This document shows, in pieces, positions 50,466 to 59,040 of a stretch of DNA of 64,000 nt. The position numbers and the translations under genes are program-made. Origin of the DNA: an uncultured Clostridium sp. (GTDB lineage: Bacteria > Bacillota > Clostridia > Lachnospirales > Lachnospiraceae); contig CAMMNN010000001.1 in the NCBI GenBank assembly GCA_946498245.1, positions 62,001 to 126,000 of the forward strand. The letters are read 5' to 3'. Under the pieces are notes generated by a model. It ran no database searches and had not been told where the DNA came from. It saw only the letters and a program-made list of their open reading frames with translations. Each line of letters opens with the position of its first letter. The stretch's first letter is position 1.

Positions 50466-52148
50466 ATGCTGTTGGAACTGCACGTCAGAAACCTGGCGCT
50501 GATTGAAAAAGCGGATATTGAGTTTACGGAAGGACTCAATATCCTGACAGGAGAAACGGGAGCCGGAAAGTCCATTATTCTGGGCTCCATTAATATGGCT
50601 CTGGGAGGGAAAACCTCTAAGGACAGTATCCGCCAGGGGGCGGACAGCGCCTATATTGAGCTTTTATTTTCCATTACGGATCCGGAAAAGATCCGGGAAC
50701 TGAAAAACAGGGATGTGTATCCCGACGAAGACGGCCTTCTTATTGTGTCCCGGAAGATTATGGCCTCCAGAAGTACGGCCAGAATCAATGATGAAACGGT
50801 AACCAGCGCCAGACTCAGGGAGATCACAGGGCTGCTTCTGGATATTCACGGACAGCACGATCACCAGTCCCTTCTGCACAAGGCAAAACATCTGGAAATT
50901 CTGGACGCATATCTGAAAGAACAAACCCATTCCGTAAAACTGCAGATAGAAAAAGAATTTCGTATTTTCCAGGATCTTACAAAGCGCATGGACGGATTTA
51001 CACTGGATCAGGAGGGAAGAATCCGGGAAGCCGATTTCTGCCGTTTTGAAATCAACGAGATAGAACAGGCGGCATTAAGGCCGGGTGAGGAAGAAGAGCT
51101 GGCGCTGGAGTACCGCCGTCTGGCCAATTCCCGTAAGATTATGGAAGGCCTCTCTTTCGCCTACGACGCAGTTCAGAGCGACGCCCTCAGTCGGGCAGTG
51201 CGGGAAATGGAGGCCATCTATCAATATGATGAGAAGGGGCTTCTGGGGCTGAAAACCCAACTGGAGGATTTGGAGAGCCTTTTAGGGGACGCTGGCCGGG
51301 AAATCTCCTCCTATATGGAAGAAATGACCTTTGACGAAGAGGCATTCAGCCAGATCGAAGAGCGCCTCAACCTGATCCGCGGGCTCCAGGCAAAGTATGG
51401 CGGCACAGTAGAGGAAATTTTAAAAAATCTGGAAGAAAAAAAGAAACGCCTGGAAGAATTGGAGCATTACGACCAGATCCGGCTGGAAGTGGAAAAAGAT
51501 CTGAAAGAATCCAGGGTTCGCCTGCAGGAATTGTGTGAAGAATTATATGAGATCCGAAAAAGCGGAGCCAAAAAGCTCAGTCTCCGGATTTCGGAAGCAT
51601 TAAAGGATTTAAATTTTTTAAACGCCGCCTTTTCTATAGAACTGAGCCGTCTGGATCACTTTACAGCCAATGGCTTTGACGAGGCAGAATTTAAGATTTC
51701 CGCAAATCCCGGCGAACCGGCCAGACCGCTTCGGGAAGTGGCCTCAGGAGGCGAGCTTTCCCGGATTATGCTGGCCATCAAAGCGGTTTTAGCGGACACG
51801 GATGAGATTCCGACTCTGATTTTTGATGAAATCGACGCCGGAATCAGCGGACGGACAGCCCAGAAGGTGTCGGAGAAGCTTTCTTATATTGGAAGGAATC
51901 ATCAGGTCATCTGCATTACCCACCTTCCCCAAATCGCCGCCATGGCGGACAGCCATTTTGAAATCGCCAAAAATGCAAAAGACGGGCGCACGGTTACAAC
52001 CATTGTCCGGCTGAAAGAGGAAGAAATGATCCGGGAGCTGGCAAGGCTTCTGGGCGGGGCTGAAATCACCGGCGCAGTCCTGGAAAATGCCCGTGAAATG
52101 AAAAAACTGGCAGACAAAACAAAGCTGGGAGGACAAACTAAATACTGA
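50466..52148 (+). CDS. recN: DNA repair protein RecN
   Basis: RecN is an SMC-like ATPase for double-strand-break repair. The 560-residue protein has Walker A GETGAGKS at 29-36, long coiled-coil arms in the middle, the ABC signature REVASGGELSRIMLAI and Walker B LIFDEIDAGISG. ATG at 50466 follows AGGAGG at six bases and lies ten bases after argR. The argR-recN-spoIVB order is conserved. Confidence 0.97.
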   Translation: MLLELHVRNLALIEKADIEFTEGLNILTGETGAGKSIILGSINMALGGKTSKDSIRQGADSAYIELLFSITDPEKIRELKNRDVYPDEDGLLIVSRKIMASRSTARINDETVTSARLREITGLLLDIHGQHDHQSLLHKAKHLEILDAYLKEQTHSVKLQIEKEFRIFQDLTKRMDGFTLDQEGRIREADFCRFEINEIEQAALRPGEEEELALEYRRLANSRKIMEGLSFAYDAVQSDALSRAVREMEAIYQYDEKGLLGLKTQLEDLESLLGDAGREISSYMEEMTFDEEAFSQIEERLNLIRGLQAKYGGTVEEILKNLEEKKKRLEELEHYDQIRLEVEKDLKESRVRLQELCEELYEIRKSGAKKLSLRISEALKDLNFLNAAFSIELSRLDHFTANGFDEAEFKISANPGEPARPLREVASGGELSRIMLAIKAVLADTDEIPTLIFDEIDAGISGRTAQKVSEKLSYIGRNHQVICITHLPQIAAMADSHFEIAKNAKDGRTVTTIVRLKEEEMIRELARLLGGAEITGAVLENAREMKKLADKTKLGGQTKY

Positions 52149-52150
52149 CA

Positions 52151-52179
52151 GATTACATTTTCCGTTTTGACTCATACTA
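52151..52179 (+). promoter_or_regulatory. Candidate sigma-G/sigma-F promoter of spoIVB
   Basis: CATACTA at 52173-52179 matches the sigma-G -10 consensus CATNMTA fully, and GATTA at 52151-52155 matches 4 of 5 positions of GMATR at 17 bases. Forespore control of spoIVB is known in B. subtilis. Confidence 0.55.
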
Positions 52180-52210
52180 TCCTGTGTAGACTGCAAGAGG
52201 AGGTATGGAT

Positions 52211-53497
52211 ATGACAGGACGGAAGCATTTCTACAAAGTGCTGCGCCGGATATTCTGTGCAGCGCTTTTATTTTCTGTTGTTTTTACATGGTATTATCTG
52301 GATCGCTCCATTCCGGACAAGGTTCATATTGTGGCCAGGGAAGAAGAGCTGTTCAGCCTGAATCTGCCTTTAAGCGCCAGTTTTGAAAGCGAGAGCACAG
52401 AAGTGGTGGTAGGAAACGGGACCAATATCCCTCAGGGACAAGTCCGCATCGATACGGGACAGCCCATGACCCTGTATTCCGACACCCAGGGAAGCTATAA
52501 GGTAGGAGTAAAGCTTTTCGGTCTTTTTCAGTTTAAAGAGATGGAGGTCAATGTAGTAGATACCCGCTATGCCATTCCCTGCGGCGTCCCTGTGGGAATC
52601 TATTTAAAATCCGACGGCGTTATGGTTATAGGAACGGGGAAGATTACCGATTCTTCCGGCCAGGAGCAGGAACCGGCCTACGGCATCTTAAAGTCCGGGG
52701 ATTATATTGAAGCCATAGACGGAAGGGACCTGGACAATAAGGAACAGTTAATAGAGGCTGTAAACCAGGCGGGGGCCAACGGCTCCGGCAGCGTAGCCCT
52801 GACCATCCGCCGGGATGGGGAGGAAATGAATGTCAGTATGGACACCGTAGCGGCAGAGGACGGCACGTATAAGCTGGGGGCCTGGGTGCGGGACGATACC
52901 CAGGGTATCGGAACCATGACCTATCTGGATTTAAACGGAAAATTCGGCGCCCTGGGCCACGGCATCAGCGACAGCGATACCGGCCAGGTGGTTTCCATAG
53001 AGGACGGGGCCCTTTATGAAACCCAGATTATGGGGATTGAGAAAGGAAGCGCCGGAAAACCGGGGGTTATGAGCGGGGTTATTTACTACGGTCCCCAATC
53101 GGAGCTGGGGACTGTGACGGCCAACACAGAGGAAGGCATCTTTGGAGTTGCCGGGGAAGAACTGAAAAGCCGCATAGGGGGCGAGGCGCTGCCAATCGGG
53201 TACCGCCAGGACGTCCATGAGGGGGAAGCCTTCATTCGCAGCAGCGTTTCCGGCGAGGTAAAAGACTACAAAATTGAAATCCAAAAGGTAGATTATTCCA
53301 CGGCCCACAAAAATAAAGGCATGGTGATTCAGGTGGTAGACGAGGAGCTTCTGGCCCTTACAGGAGGCATTGTCCAGGGAATGAGCGGCAGCCCCATTAT
53401 TCAGGACGGGAAACTGGTGGGAGCCGTAACCCATGTCTTTGTACAGGACTCGTCCAGGGGATACGGGATTTTTATTGAAAATATGCTGGATCATTAA
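52211..53497 (+). CDS. spoIVB: Stage IV sporulation protein B (SpoIVB peptidase)
   Basis: SpoIVB is the forespore-secreted S55 serine protease that triggers pro-sigma-K processing. The product of 428 residues has one N-terminal helix at about 14-30, a PDZ domain around 125-215 and the peptidase domain with H250 (ALGHGISDSD) and the serine region MSGSP at 391-395. ATG at 52211 has GAGGAGG seven bases upstream; ATG at 52205 is too close. It is cut off from spo0A by two surface-polysaccharide-type genes. Confidence 0.95.
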   Translation: MTGRKHFYKVLRRIFCAALLFSVVFTWYYLDRSIPDKVHIVAREEELFSLNLPLSASFESESTEVVVGNGTNIPQGQVRIDTGQPMTLYSDTQGSYKVGVKLFGLFQFKEMEVNVVDTRYAIPCGVPVGIYLKSDGVMVIGTGKITDSSGQEQEPAYGILKSGDYIEAIDGRDLDNKEQLIEAVNQAGANGSGSVALTIRRDGEEMNVSMDTVAAEDGTYKLGAWVRDDTQGIGTMTYLDLNGKFGALGHGISDSDTGQVVSIEDGALYETQIMGIEKGSAGKPGVMSGVIYYGPQSELGTVTANTEEGIFGVAGEELKSRIGGEALPIGYRQDVHEGEAFIRSSVSGEVKDYKIEIQKVDYSTAHKNKGMVIQVVDEELLALTGGIVQGMSGSPIIQDGKLVGAVTHVFVQDSSRGYGIFIENMLDH

Positions 53498-53505
53498 AAA
53501 TACAG

Positions 53506-53537
53506 ACGCCGGCCGCCCATTTCCGGGAGGCCGGCGT
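53506..53537 (+). terminator. Hairpin terminator after spoIVB
   Basis: ACGCCGGCC (53506-53514) pairs perfectly with GGCCGGCGT (53529-53537). The following T content is low, but placement right after the stop supports termination. Confidence 0.6.
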
Positions 53538-53538
53538 A

Positions 53539-53567
53539 TTGACGGTGTCCCGAAAAAAAATTATAAT
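53539..53567 (+). promoter_or_regulatory. Strong promoter of the sugar-transferase unit
   Basis: TTGACG at 53539-53544, exactly 17 bases, consensus TATAAT at 53562-53567. It separates the sugar-transferase/PHP unit from spoIVB. Confidence 0.8.
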
Positions 53568-53605
53568 AAACATTGGGAATACAATAACTGGAAACGGGGG
53601 GACAT

Positions 53606-55009
53606 ATGAAGCAGGCTCGGACAAAACATCTGGATTTTATTATAGGGGATATTATAGCTTTAGAGTTGGCCCAGGCCATAATGGTGGCCGTAAGCCCCAA
53701 CAAACTGACTCCTGCGCTTTATAACCGGTATCTCCAATTGGGGATCCTGCTGGTTGTAATCAATTTTACAGTTATCTTTTTTACAGACGGATATAAGGAC
53801 GTTCTCCGCAGAGGCTATTTAAAGGAAATGATAGCAGTGGCCCGTCAGATGGCGGCGATTTTCGTTCTGGAAGTCCTTTTCCTTTTCGCCTTTCAGCTTA
53901 GTAATCTCTATTCCCGGTGGATCCTTTTCGCCACATTTTTCCTGGGAATCCTTTTGATGTACGGAGAACGCCTCCTGATTAAACGCTATCTGAAAATGCG
54001 TTTTGATCAGAACAAATATGCCAGAAATCTCATGGTCATTGCCACAGAGGAGCAGGCAAAGGTGCTGGTGGAGCGGCTGACTTCCCAATCCCTGACCATC
54101 TTTAAGATCGTAGGCCTTGCCGTGACAGACAAAGATTTGAGGGGAAAGGAGATTTTGGGCGTTTCCGTAACCTCCTCCAAAGACGATTTTATGGAATACG
54201 CAGGCTCCCATGTAGTAGACGAGATTTTAGTCAGCGTCCCCGAGGATCCCAAATACGAGGAGCAGTTGGCAAAAATGTTTTTATCCATCGGCCTTGTGGT
54301 CCATATTTATATGGAGCAGTATTTCTATAATCTGCCAAACCGGGAACAGGAGCAAATCAGCAATATTAACGTCCTTACCTGTTTTAACCGTCAAATCACT
54401 ATGGGTACGGCTTTCTGCAAACGGTTAATGGACATAGCCGGGGGTCTGGTGGGGACTCTGTTAGCTGTGCTGATAGGAATTATAATCGGCCCTCTTATCT
54501 ATATGAAATCCCCCGGCCCCATTATTTTCTCCCAGATCAGGGTGGGGAGAAACGGCCGCAAATTCCGTATTTACAAATTCCGCTCCATGTATCTGGACGC
54601 AGAGGAGAGAAAAAAGGAGCTGGAGAGCCGCAATAAAATGAAGGGGAATATGTTTAAAATCGACGACGATCCCAGGATTATCCCGGGAATCGGCAAATTT
54701 ATCCGAAAGACGAGTTTAGACGAATTTCCACAGTTTTTTAACGTTTTAAAAGGCGATATGAGCCTGGTGGGAACCAGACCGCCTACGGTAGACGAGTATG
54801 AGAAATACAGCTTTTACCAAAACAAACGGCTGGCCATGAAGCCAGGGATTACCGGAGTCTGGCAGATAAGCGGAAGAAGCGACATAACGGATTTTGACGA
54901 AGTAGTACGGATGGACAGCGAATACATAGACGACTGGAGCGTTGAAAAGGATATTAAAATCGTTTTAAAAACGGTTCTTCTGATGTTTACAGGAAAGGGA
55001 AGCGTCTGA
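53606..55009 (+). CDS. Polyprenyl-phosphate sugar-1-phosphate transferase (exopolysaccharide)
   Basis: The 467-residue protein is a WbaP/CpsE-type priming enzyme that loads a sugar phosphate on undecaprenyl phosphate. It has four N-terminal helices (about 10-125), a cytoplasmic Rossmann-like domain, a reentrant helix (KRLMDIAGGLVGTLLAVL) and the catalytic domain with KSPGPIIFSQIRVGRNG, DEFPQFFNVLKGDMSLVGTR and GITGVWQISGR. No other polysaccharide genes follow. GGGGGG precedes the ATG. Its stop and the next start share a base. Confidence 0.93.
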   Translation: MKQARTKHLDFIIGDIIALELAQAIMVAVSPNKLTPALYNRYLQLGILLVVINFTVIFFTDGYKDVLRRGYLKEMIAVARQMAAIFVLEVLFLFAFQLSNLYSRWILFATFFLGILLMYGERLLIKRYLKMRFDQNKYARNLMVIATEEQAKVLVERLTSQSLTIFKIVGLAVTDKDLRGKEILGVSVTSSKDDFMEYAGSHVVDEILVSVPEDPKYEEQLAKMFLSIGLVVHIYMEQYFYNLPNREQEQISNINVLTCFNRQITMGTAFCKRLMDIAGGLVGTLLAVLIGIIIGPLIYMKSPGPIIFSQIRVGRNGRKFRIYKFRSMYLDAEERKKELESRNKMKGNMFKIDDDPRIIPGIGKFIRKTSLDEFPQFFNVLKGDMSLVGTRPPTVDEYEKYSFYQNKRLAMKPGITGVWQISGRSDITDFDEVVRMDSEYIDDWSVEKDIKIVLKTVLLMFTGKGSV

Positions 55010-55851
55010 TGGAAAATAAACTTTTTGCCGATTACCATGTGCATACGGAATTTAGCGACGATTCCGTTTATCCAATGGAAAGGGTCATAGAAGATGCCAT
55101 AGCCATGGGAATGGACGAAATCTGCATAACGGATCACGTAGACTATGGGATCAAATTAGACTGGGACTGCGGGAAGGAAATCCAATACCGAAACGGAGCG
55201 CCTCTGGCCAACGTGGATTATCCGAGATATTTTGAAAAAATTGCCAAGATGAAAGGTTTATACGGGGATCAGATCCGGATACGGACAGGCCTTGAAATGG
55301 GAATCCAGAAGCACACTGTCCCGCAGTTTCGCTCCCTCTATAAACGGTACGCCTTTGATTTTATTATCCTGTCCATTCACCAGGTGGACGACCAGGAGTT
55401 TTGGACACAGGAGTTCCAAAGGGGAAAGACCCAGGAGGAATACCAGAGGCGGTATTATGAGGAAATGCTGGAAGTAGTCAGGGAGTATAAAGACTACAGC
55501 GTATTGGGCCATATGGATCTCATTGCCCGGTACGATAAAAAGGGGCCCTATCCCTTTTCCAAAATACAACCCTGGATTAAGGAAATCTTAGAAGTGGTAA
55601 TCGCCGACGGAAAGGGGATTGAAGTCAACACCTCATCTGAAAGGTACGGCCTTTCCGACACGACGCCGTGTGAGGAAATATTAAAACAATACCGGGAGAT
55701 GGGAGGAACAATTGTCACCATAGGCAGCGACAGCCACAGTCCGGAGCATCTGGGAACCTATATCAAAGAAGGGAAAGAGATGTTAAAAAAGCTGGGCTAT
55801 AAACAGTTCTGCACATATGAAAATATGGAACCTATATTCTATGATTTATAA
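55009..55851 (+). CDS. PHP-domain phosphatase (histidinol-phosphatase HisK-like)
   Basis: The 280-residue protein has PHP-domain metal ligands: H10 and H12 in DYHVHTEFSDD, ITDHVD, the ILSIHQVDD histidine, LGHMD and GSDSHSPEHLG. It matches HisJ/HisK-type histidinol-phosphate phosphatases. No his genes are nearby. The PHP family also contains the CpsB/YwqE tyrosine phosphatases of capsule operons, so pairing with a priming sugar transferase leaves that role open. It is coupled to the upstream gene by a TGATG overlap. Confidence 0.88.
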   Translation: MENKLFADYHVHTEFSDDSVYPMERVIEDAIAMGMDEICITDHVDYGIKLDWDCGKEIQYRNGAPLANVDYPRYFEKIAKMKGLYGDQIRIRTGLEMGIQKHTVPQFRSLYKRYAFDFIILSIHQVDDQEFWTQEFQRGKTQEEYQRRYYEEMLEVVREYKDYSVLGHMDLIARYDKKGPYPFSKIQPWIKEILEVVIADGKGIEVNTSSERYGLSDTTPCEEILKQYREMGGTIVTIGSDSHSPEHLGTYIKEGKEMLKKLGYKQFCTYENMEPIFYDL

Positions 55852-55864
55852 AATGAATAATTTT

Positions 55865-55898
55865 TAGGAGTGGTCTGTTGGGGGCCACTCCTACTTTT
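55865..55898 (+). terminator. Terminator after the PHP gene
   Basis: TAGGAGTGG (55865-55873) pairs perfectly with CCACTCCTA (55885-55893), followed by CTTTT. Confidence 0.75.
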
Positions 55899-55935
55899 AT
55901 GTAACAGGAAACAGTGCTCCCTGTTACATAAAAGT
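55893..55935. repeat. Perfect 16-bp inverted repeat upstream of spo0A
   Basis: ACTTTTATGTAACAGG at 55893-55908 and its exact complement at 55920-55935 flank an 11-base loop. It overlaps the end of the preceding terminator and abuts the Spo0A-box region. Confidence 0.85.
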
Positions 55936-55936
55936 T

Positions 55937-55969
55937 TTCGGCAAAAGGCGCACTCTTTTTAATGTCGAA
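55937..55969. promoter_or_regulatory. Two Spo0A boxes upstream of spo0A
   Basis: TGTCGAA at 55963-55969 (plus strand) matches the 0A-box core, and TGCCGAA is read on the minus strand at 55943-55937. They face each other 19 bases apart, about 20-50 bases upstream of the candidate promoter, suggesting autoregulation. Confidence 0.65.
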
Positions 55970-55987
55970 ACTTGCGGTTGAATCTCG

Positions 55988-56017
55988 TTGCGAAGGGGAA
56001 AAATACGAGGCTATAAT
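55988..56017 (+). promoter_or_regulatory. Candidate spo0A promoter
   Basis: TTGCGA at 55988-55993, 18 bases, consensus TATAAT at 56012-56017, with the gene start about 57 bases downstream of the -10. Confidence 0.6.
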
Positions 56018-56073
56018 ACATGGTACAGCACAAAACGCTGGAAATGTTTAAAAACGAGGAGGAGAGTTTTCAC

Positions 56074-56880
56074 ATGGCAGAGTTAAACGTGGCGATTGCA
56101 GATGATAACCCGCAGACTTTGGGTCTGCTGCAGGATATTGTAGAGGGAGAAGAGGGGTTCCATGTAGTCGGCAAGGCGGATAATGGCGAAGATGCCTATT
56201 CCATGATTGTCAAAACAAACCCGGATATTGTGCTCCTGGATGTGATTATGCCGAGACTTGACGGAATTTCCGTGATGGAAAAGGTAAAACGGAACCGTTC
56301 CATGGAGAAAATGCCGTATTTTATTATGATAACGGCAGCGGGAAGCGAAAACGTGACGGCAGATGCCTTCCGCATGGGAGCCAGCTACTACATTATGAAA
56401 CCCTTCAACCGGGAGATTATTGTGGATAAGATACGAAGGATTGGAAAGGGAACGCCGGGGCTCCCGGAAGCCGCCGAGATCAAGCGGGTTCAGCCTTATA
56501 TTGACAAAGCCGAATATATGAAACAGAATCTGGAAAATGATGTAACCCACATTCTTCATGAAATCGGGATTCCGGCGCATATTAAAGGGTACCAGTACCT
56601 AAGAGATGCTATTATCATTTCTGTGGAAGACCATGAGATGCTGACTTCAGTGACTAAGATTTTGTATCCTACCATTGCAAAACGGCATCAAACGACGCCC
56701 AGCCGGGTAGAAAGAGCTATCCGCCATGCTATTGAAGTGGCGTGGAGCCGGGGAAAGATGGATACCATTAACGAACTCTTCGGATATACGGTCAGCAATG
56801 GAAAAGGAAAGCCTACCAATTCCGAATTTATTGCTTTAATTGCGGATAAAATCCGTCTGGATTACAAACGAATTTCATAA
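56074..56880 (+). CDS. spo0A: Sporulation transcription factor Spo0A
   Basis: Spo0A is the phosphorylated master regulator of sporulation entry. The 268-residue protein has a receiver domain (acidic pair D10-D11, phosphoacceptor D56 in [16 protein letters not shown] and MKPF) and the Spo0A-specific DNA-binding domain with [12 protein letters not shown] and [23 protein letters not shown] at 56074 is preferred, with AGGAGGAGAG upstream; the frame is open 18 codons before. Two 0A boxes precede it. Confidence 0.97.
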   Translation: MAELNVAIADDNPQTLGLLQDIVEGEEGFHVVGKADNGEDAYSMIVKTNPDIVLLDVIMPRLDGISVMEKVKRNRSMEKMPYFIMITAAGSENVTADAFRMGASYYIMKPFNREIIVDKIRRIGKGTPGLPEAAEIKRVQPYIDKAEYMKQNLENDVTHILHEIGIPAHIKGYQYLRDAIIISVEDHEMLTSVTKILYPTIAKRHQTTPSRVERAIRHAIEVAWSRGKMDTINELFGYTVSNGKGKPTNSEFIALIADKIRLDYKRIS

Positions 56881-56978
56881 AAATTACAGATAAGACTTCC
56901 TAAAACCTGAAAAATATTGTATACTGTTAATAATTGAGCATAGCCCAAAGCGAACTATAAGGTTAGGGAGGTTTTTTC

Positions 56979-58424
56979 ATGAAAAAGATATTATTTGTGG
57001 CCTCGGAAGCGGTTCCGTTTATCAAAACAGGAGGTCTTGCAGATGTAGTAGGATCACTGCCGAAATGTTTTGACAAACAGTATTTTGACGTCCGTGTAAT
57101 GATTCCCAAATATCTGTGTATCAAGGAAGAATGGCGCAACCAGATGACCTATGTAAACCATTTTTATATGGACTACCTGGGACAGAGCAAGTACGTTGGA
57201 ATTATGCAGTATGTCCATGAGGGCGTGACGTTTTACTTTATTGACAATGAAGGGTATTTCTGCGGGGACAAGCCTTACGGCGACTGGTATCACGACCTGG
57301 AAAAATTTGCGTTCTTCTCTAAAGCAGCCTTATCCGCCCTGCCGGTAATCGGCTGGCAGCCGGATGTGGTTCACTGCCACGACTGGCAGACGGGATTAAT
57401 CCCTGTTCATTTGAAGGATCGGTTCCATGAGGGAGAATTTTTCCGGAACATGAAATCCGTTATTACCATCCACAACCTGAAATTCCAGGGCGTATGGGAT
57501 GTAAAGACGATTCAGAGATTTTCAGGACTTCCGGACTACTACTTCACTCCGGATAAATTAGAGGCCTATAAAGACGGCAATATGTTAAAGGGCGGCATTG
57601 TTTACGCCGACGCCATTACCACTGTAAGCAATACCTATGCGGAAGAAATCAAGATGCCCTTCTACGGCGAAGGTCTGGACGGCCTGATGCGGGCCAGAGC
57701 AGGCAGCCTGAGAGGTATTGTAAACGGTATTGATTATGACGAGTTTAATCCGGAAACGGATACCTATATCGTCCAGAAATACAATGCAAAGAACTTCCGG
57801 AAGGAAAAGGCCAAAAATAAAGTGGCTCTTCAGGAAGAACTGGGACTGGTACGGGATCCCGGCAAATTTATGATCGGTATTGTCTCCCGCCTTACGGATC
57901 AGAAGGGCCTGGATTTGATCCAGTGCGTAATGGACGAAATCTGCAGCGACGACCTGCAGTTTGTGGTTTTGGGAACCGGCGATGAGCGCTATGAGAATAT
58001 GTTCCGCCATTACGATTGGAAGTACAACGACAGGGTATCCGCTAATATTTACTATTCAAATCCTATGTCCCACAAGATTTACGCCGCCTGCGACGCGTAT
58101 CTGATGCCGTCCCTCTTTGAACCCTGCGGACTGAGCCAGCTCATTGCTTTGCGCTACGGCACAGTGCCTGTTGTCCGGGAAACAGGCGGACTGAAAGACA
58201 CGGTAGAACCTTACAATGAATACGAGGGAACCGGAACAGGATTTTCCTTTGCAAATTACAATGCGCACGAAATGTTAGGCAGCATTCAGTATGCGAAGTA
58301 CGTATACTACAATAAGAAACGGGAGTGGAATAAGATCATTGACCGGGGAATGGCCAGAGACTATTCCTGGCATACATCGGCTCTGAAATACCAGGAGCTG
58401 TATGACTGGCTGATCGGTTATTAA
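56979..58424 (+). CDS. glgA: Glycogen synthase
   Basis: GlgA (GT5) extends alpha-1,4-glucan from ADP-glucose. The 481-residue protein has the ADP-glucose site KTGGLAD at 16-22, a GT-B fold with CHDWQTGLIPVHLKD, and the C-terminal LMPSLFEPCGLSQLIALRYG with the catalytic-site glutamate. No glgB, glgC or glgP genes are adjacent. GGGAGG precedes the ATG. Its position right after spo0A is of interest because granulose storage accompanies clostridial sporulation. Confidence 0.95.
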   Translation: MKKILFVASEAVPFIKTGGLADVVGSLPKCFDKQYFDVRVMIPKYLCIKEEWRNQMTYVNHFYMDYLGQSKYVGIMQYVHEGVTFYFIDNEGYFCGDKPYGDWYHDLEKFAFFSKAALSALPVIGWQPDVVHCHDWQTGLIPVHLKDRFHEGEFFRNMKSVITIHNLKFQGVWDVKTIQRFSGLPDYYFTPDKLEAYKDGNMLKGGIVYADAITTVSNTYAEEIKMPFYGEGLDGLMRARAGSLRGIVNGIDYDEFNPETDTYIVQKYNAKNFRKEKAKNKVALQEELGLVRDPGKFMIGIVSRLTDQKGLDLIQCVMDEICSDDLQFVVLGTGDERYENMFRHYDWKYNDRVSANIYYSNPMSHKIYAACDAYLMPSLFEPCGLSQLIALRYGTVPVVRETGGLKDTVEPYNEYEGTGTGFSFANYNAHEMLGSIQYAKYVYYNKKREWNKIIDRGMARDYSWHTSALKYQELYDWLIGY

Positions 58425-58451
58425 TGGACTGATAATGAAGAGAAACGAACA

Positions 58452-58494
58452 GGGGCTGTTGCAAATTGCCGGACAGGTGTACTGCAATAGCCCC
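58452..58494 (+). terminator. Hairpin after glgA
   Basis: GGGGCTGTTGCA (58452-58463) pairs with TGCAATAGCCCC (58483-58494) with one G-T pair. T run after the stem is weak. Confidence 0.6.
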
Positions 58495-58520
58495 GGTTCT
58501 GTCTGGACAGAGGAGAATTT

Positions 58521-58997
58521 ATGGAGATTTGGAAGGAACTGACAGGTAATCAGGTGTTGATTAGTTCGGTCATTGGATGGATTATCGCCCAGGCTTTAAA
58601 AACCCTCATTGATTTTTACCTGAATAAGAACTTTCATGTGGAGCGCCTTACTGGATCCGGGGGAATGCCCAGCTCCCACTCGGCTACGGTCTGCGCCCTG
58701 ACTACATCGGCGGGGCTGTGCTACGGGCTGGGCTCCTTTGAGTTCGCCGTAAGCTTCGTTCTGGCCATGGTGGTAATGTACGACGCTATTGGAGTGCGGA
58801 GGGAAACAGGAAAGCAGGCAAAGCTGCTGAACTGGATTATGTCTGAAGATCCTCTCCGATTAAAAATCAATGAATTAAACGCGGAGTTTTTCCAGGAAAC
58901 CCTGAAAGAATATGTGGGCCATACGCCTTTGCAGGTAACGGCGGGGGCTATTTTAGGAATTGCCATTGCTTTAATAGCAGATCTGTTTTATATTTAA
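58521..58997 (+). CDS. Divergent PAP2 family membrane protein (YuiD/DUF212)
   Basis: The 158-residue protein matches DUF212 (YuiD), distantly related to PAP2 acid phosphatases. It has about four helices, the family motif SGGMPSSHSATVCAL and MYDAIGVRRETGKQA. The SSH histidine could be catalytic as in PAP2 enzymes, but no activity is established. GAGGAG precedes the ATG. Confidence 0.9.
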   Translation: MEIWKELTGNQVLISSVIGWIIAQALKTLIDFYLNKNFHVERLTGSGGMPSSHSATVCALTTSAGLCYGLGSFEFAVSFVLAMVVMYDAIGVRRETGKQAKLLNWIMSEDPLRLKINELNAEFFQETLKEYVGHTPLQVTAGAILGIAIALIADLFYI

Positions 58998-59040
58998 GAG
59001 AGACGGCCCGGAAAAGGGCGGACAATGAAAATACTGGAAA

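Noticed and set aside
55009-55851. Calling the PHP gene hisK outright
   Set aside because: Motifs fit HisK, but the only neighbour in its unit is a polysaccharide transferase, so the symbol was withheld.
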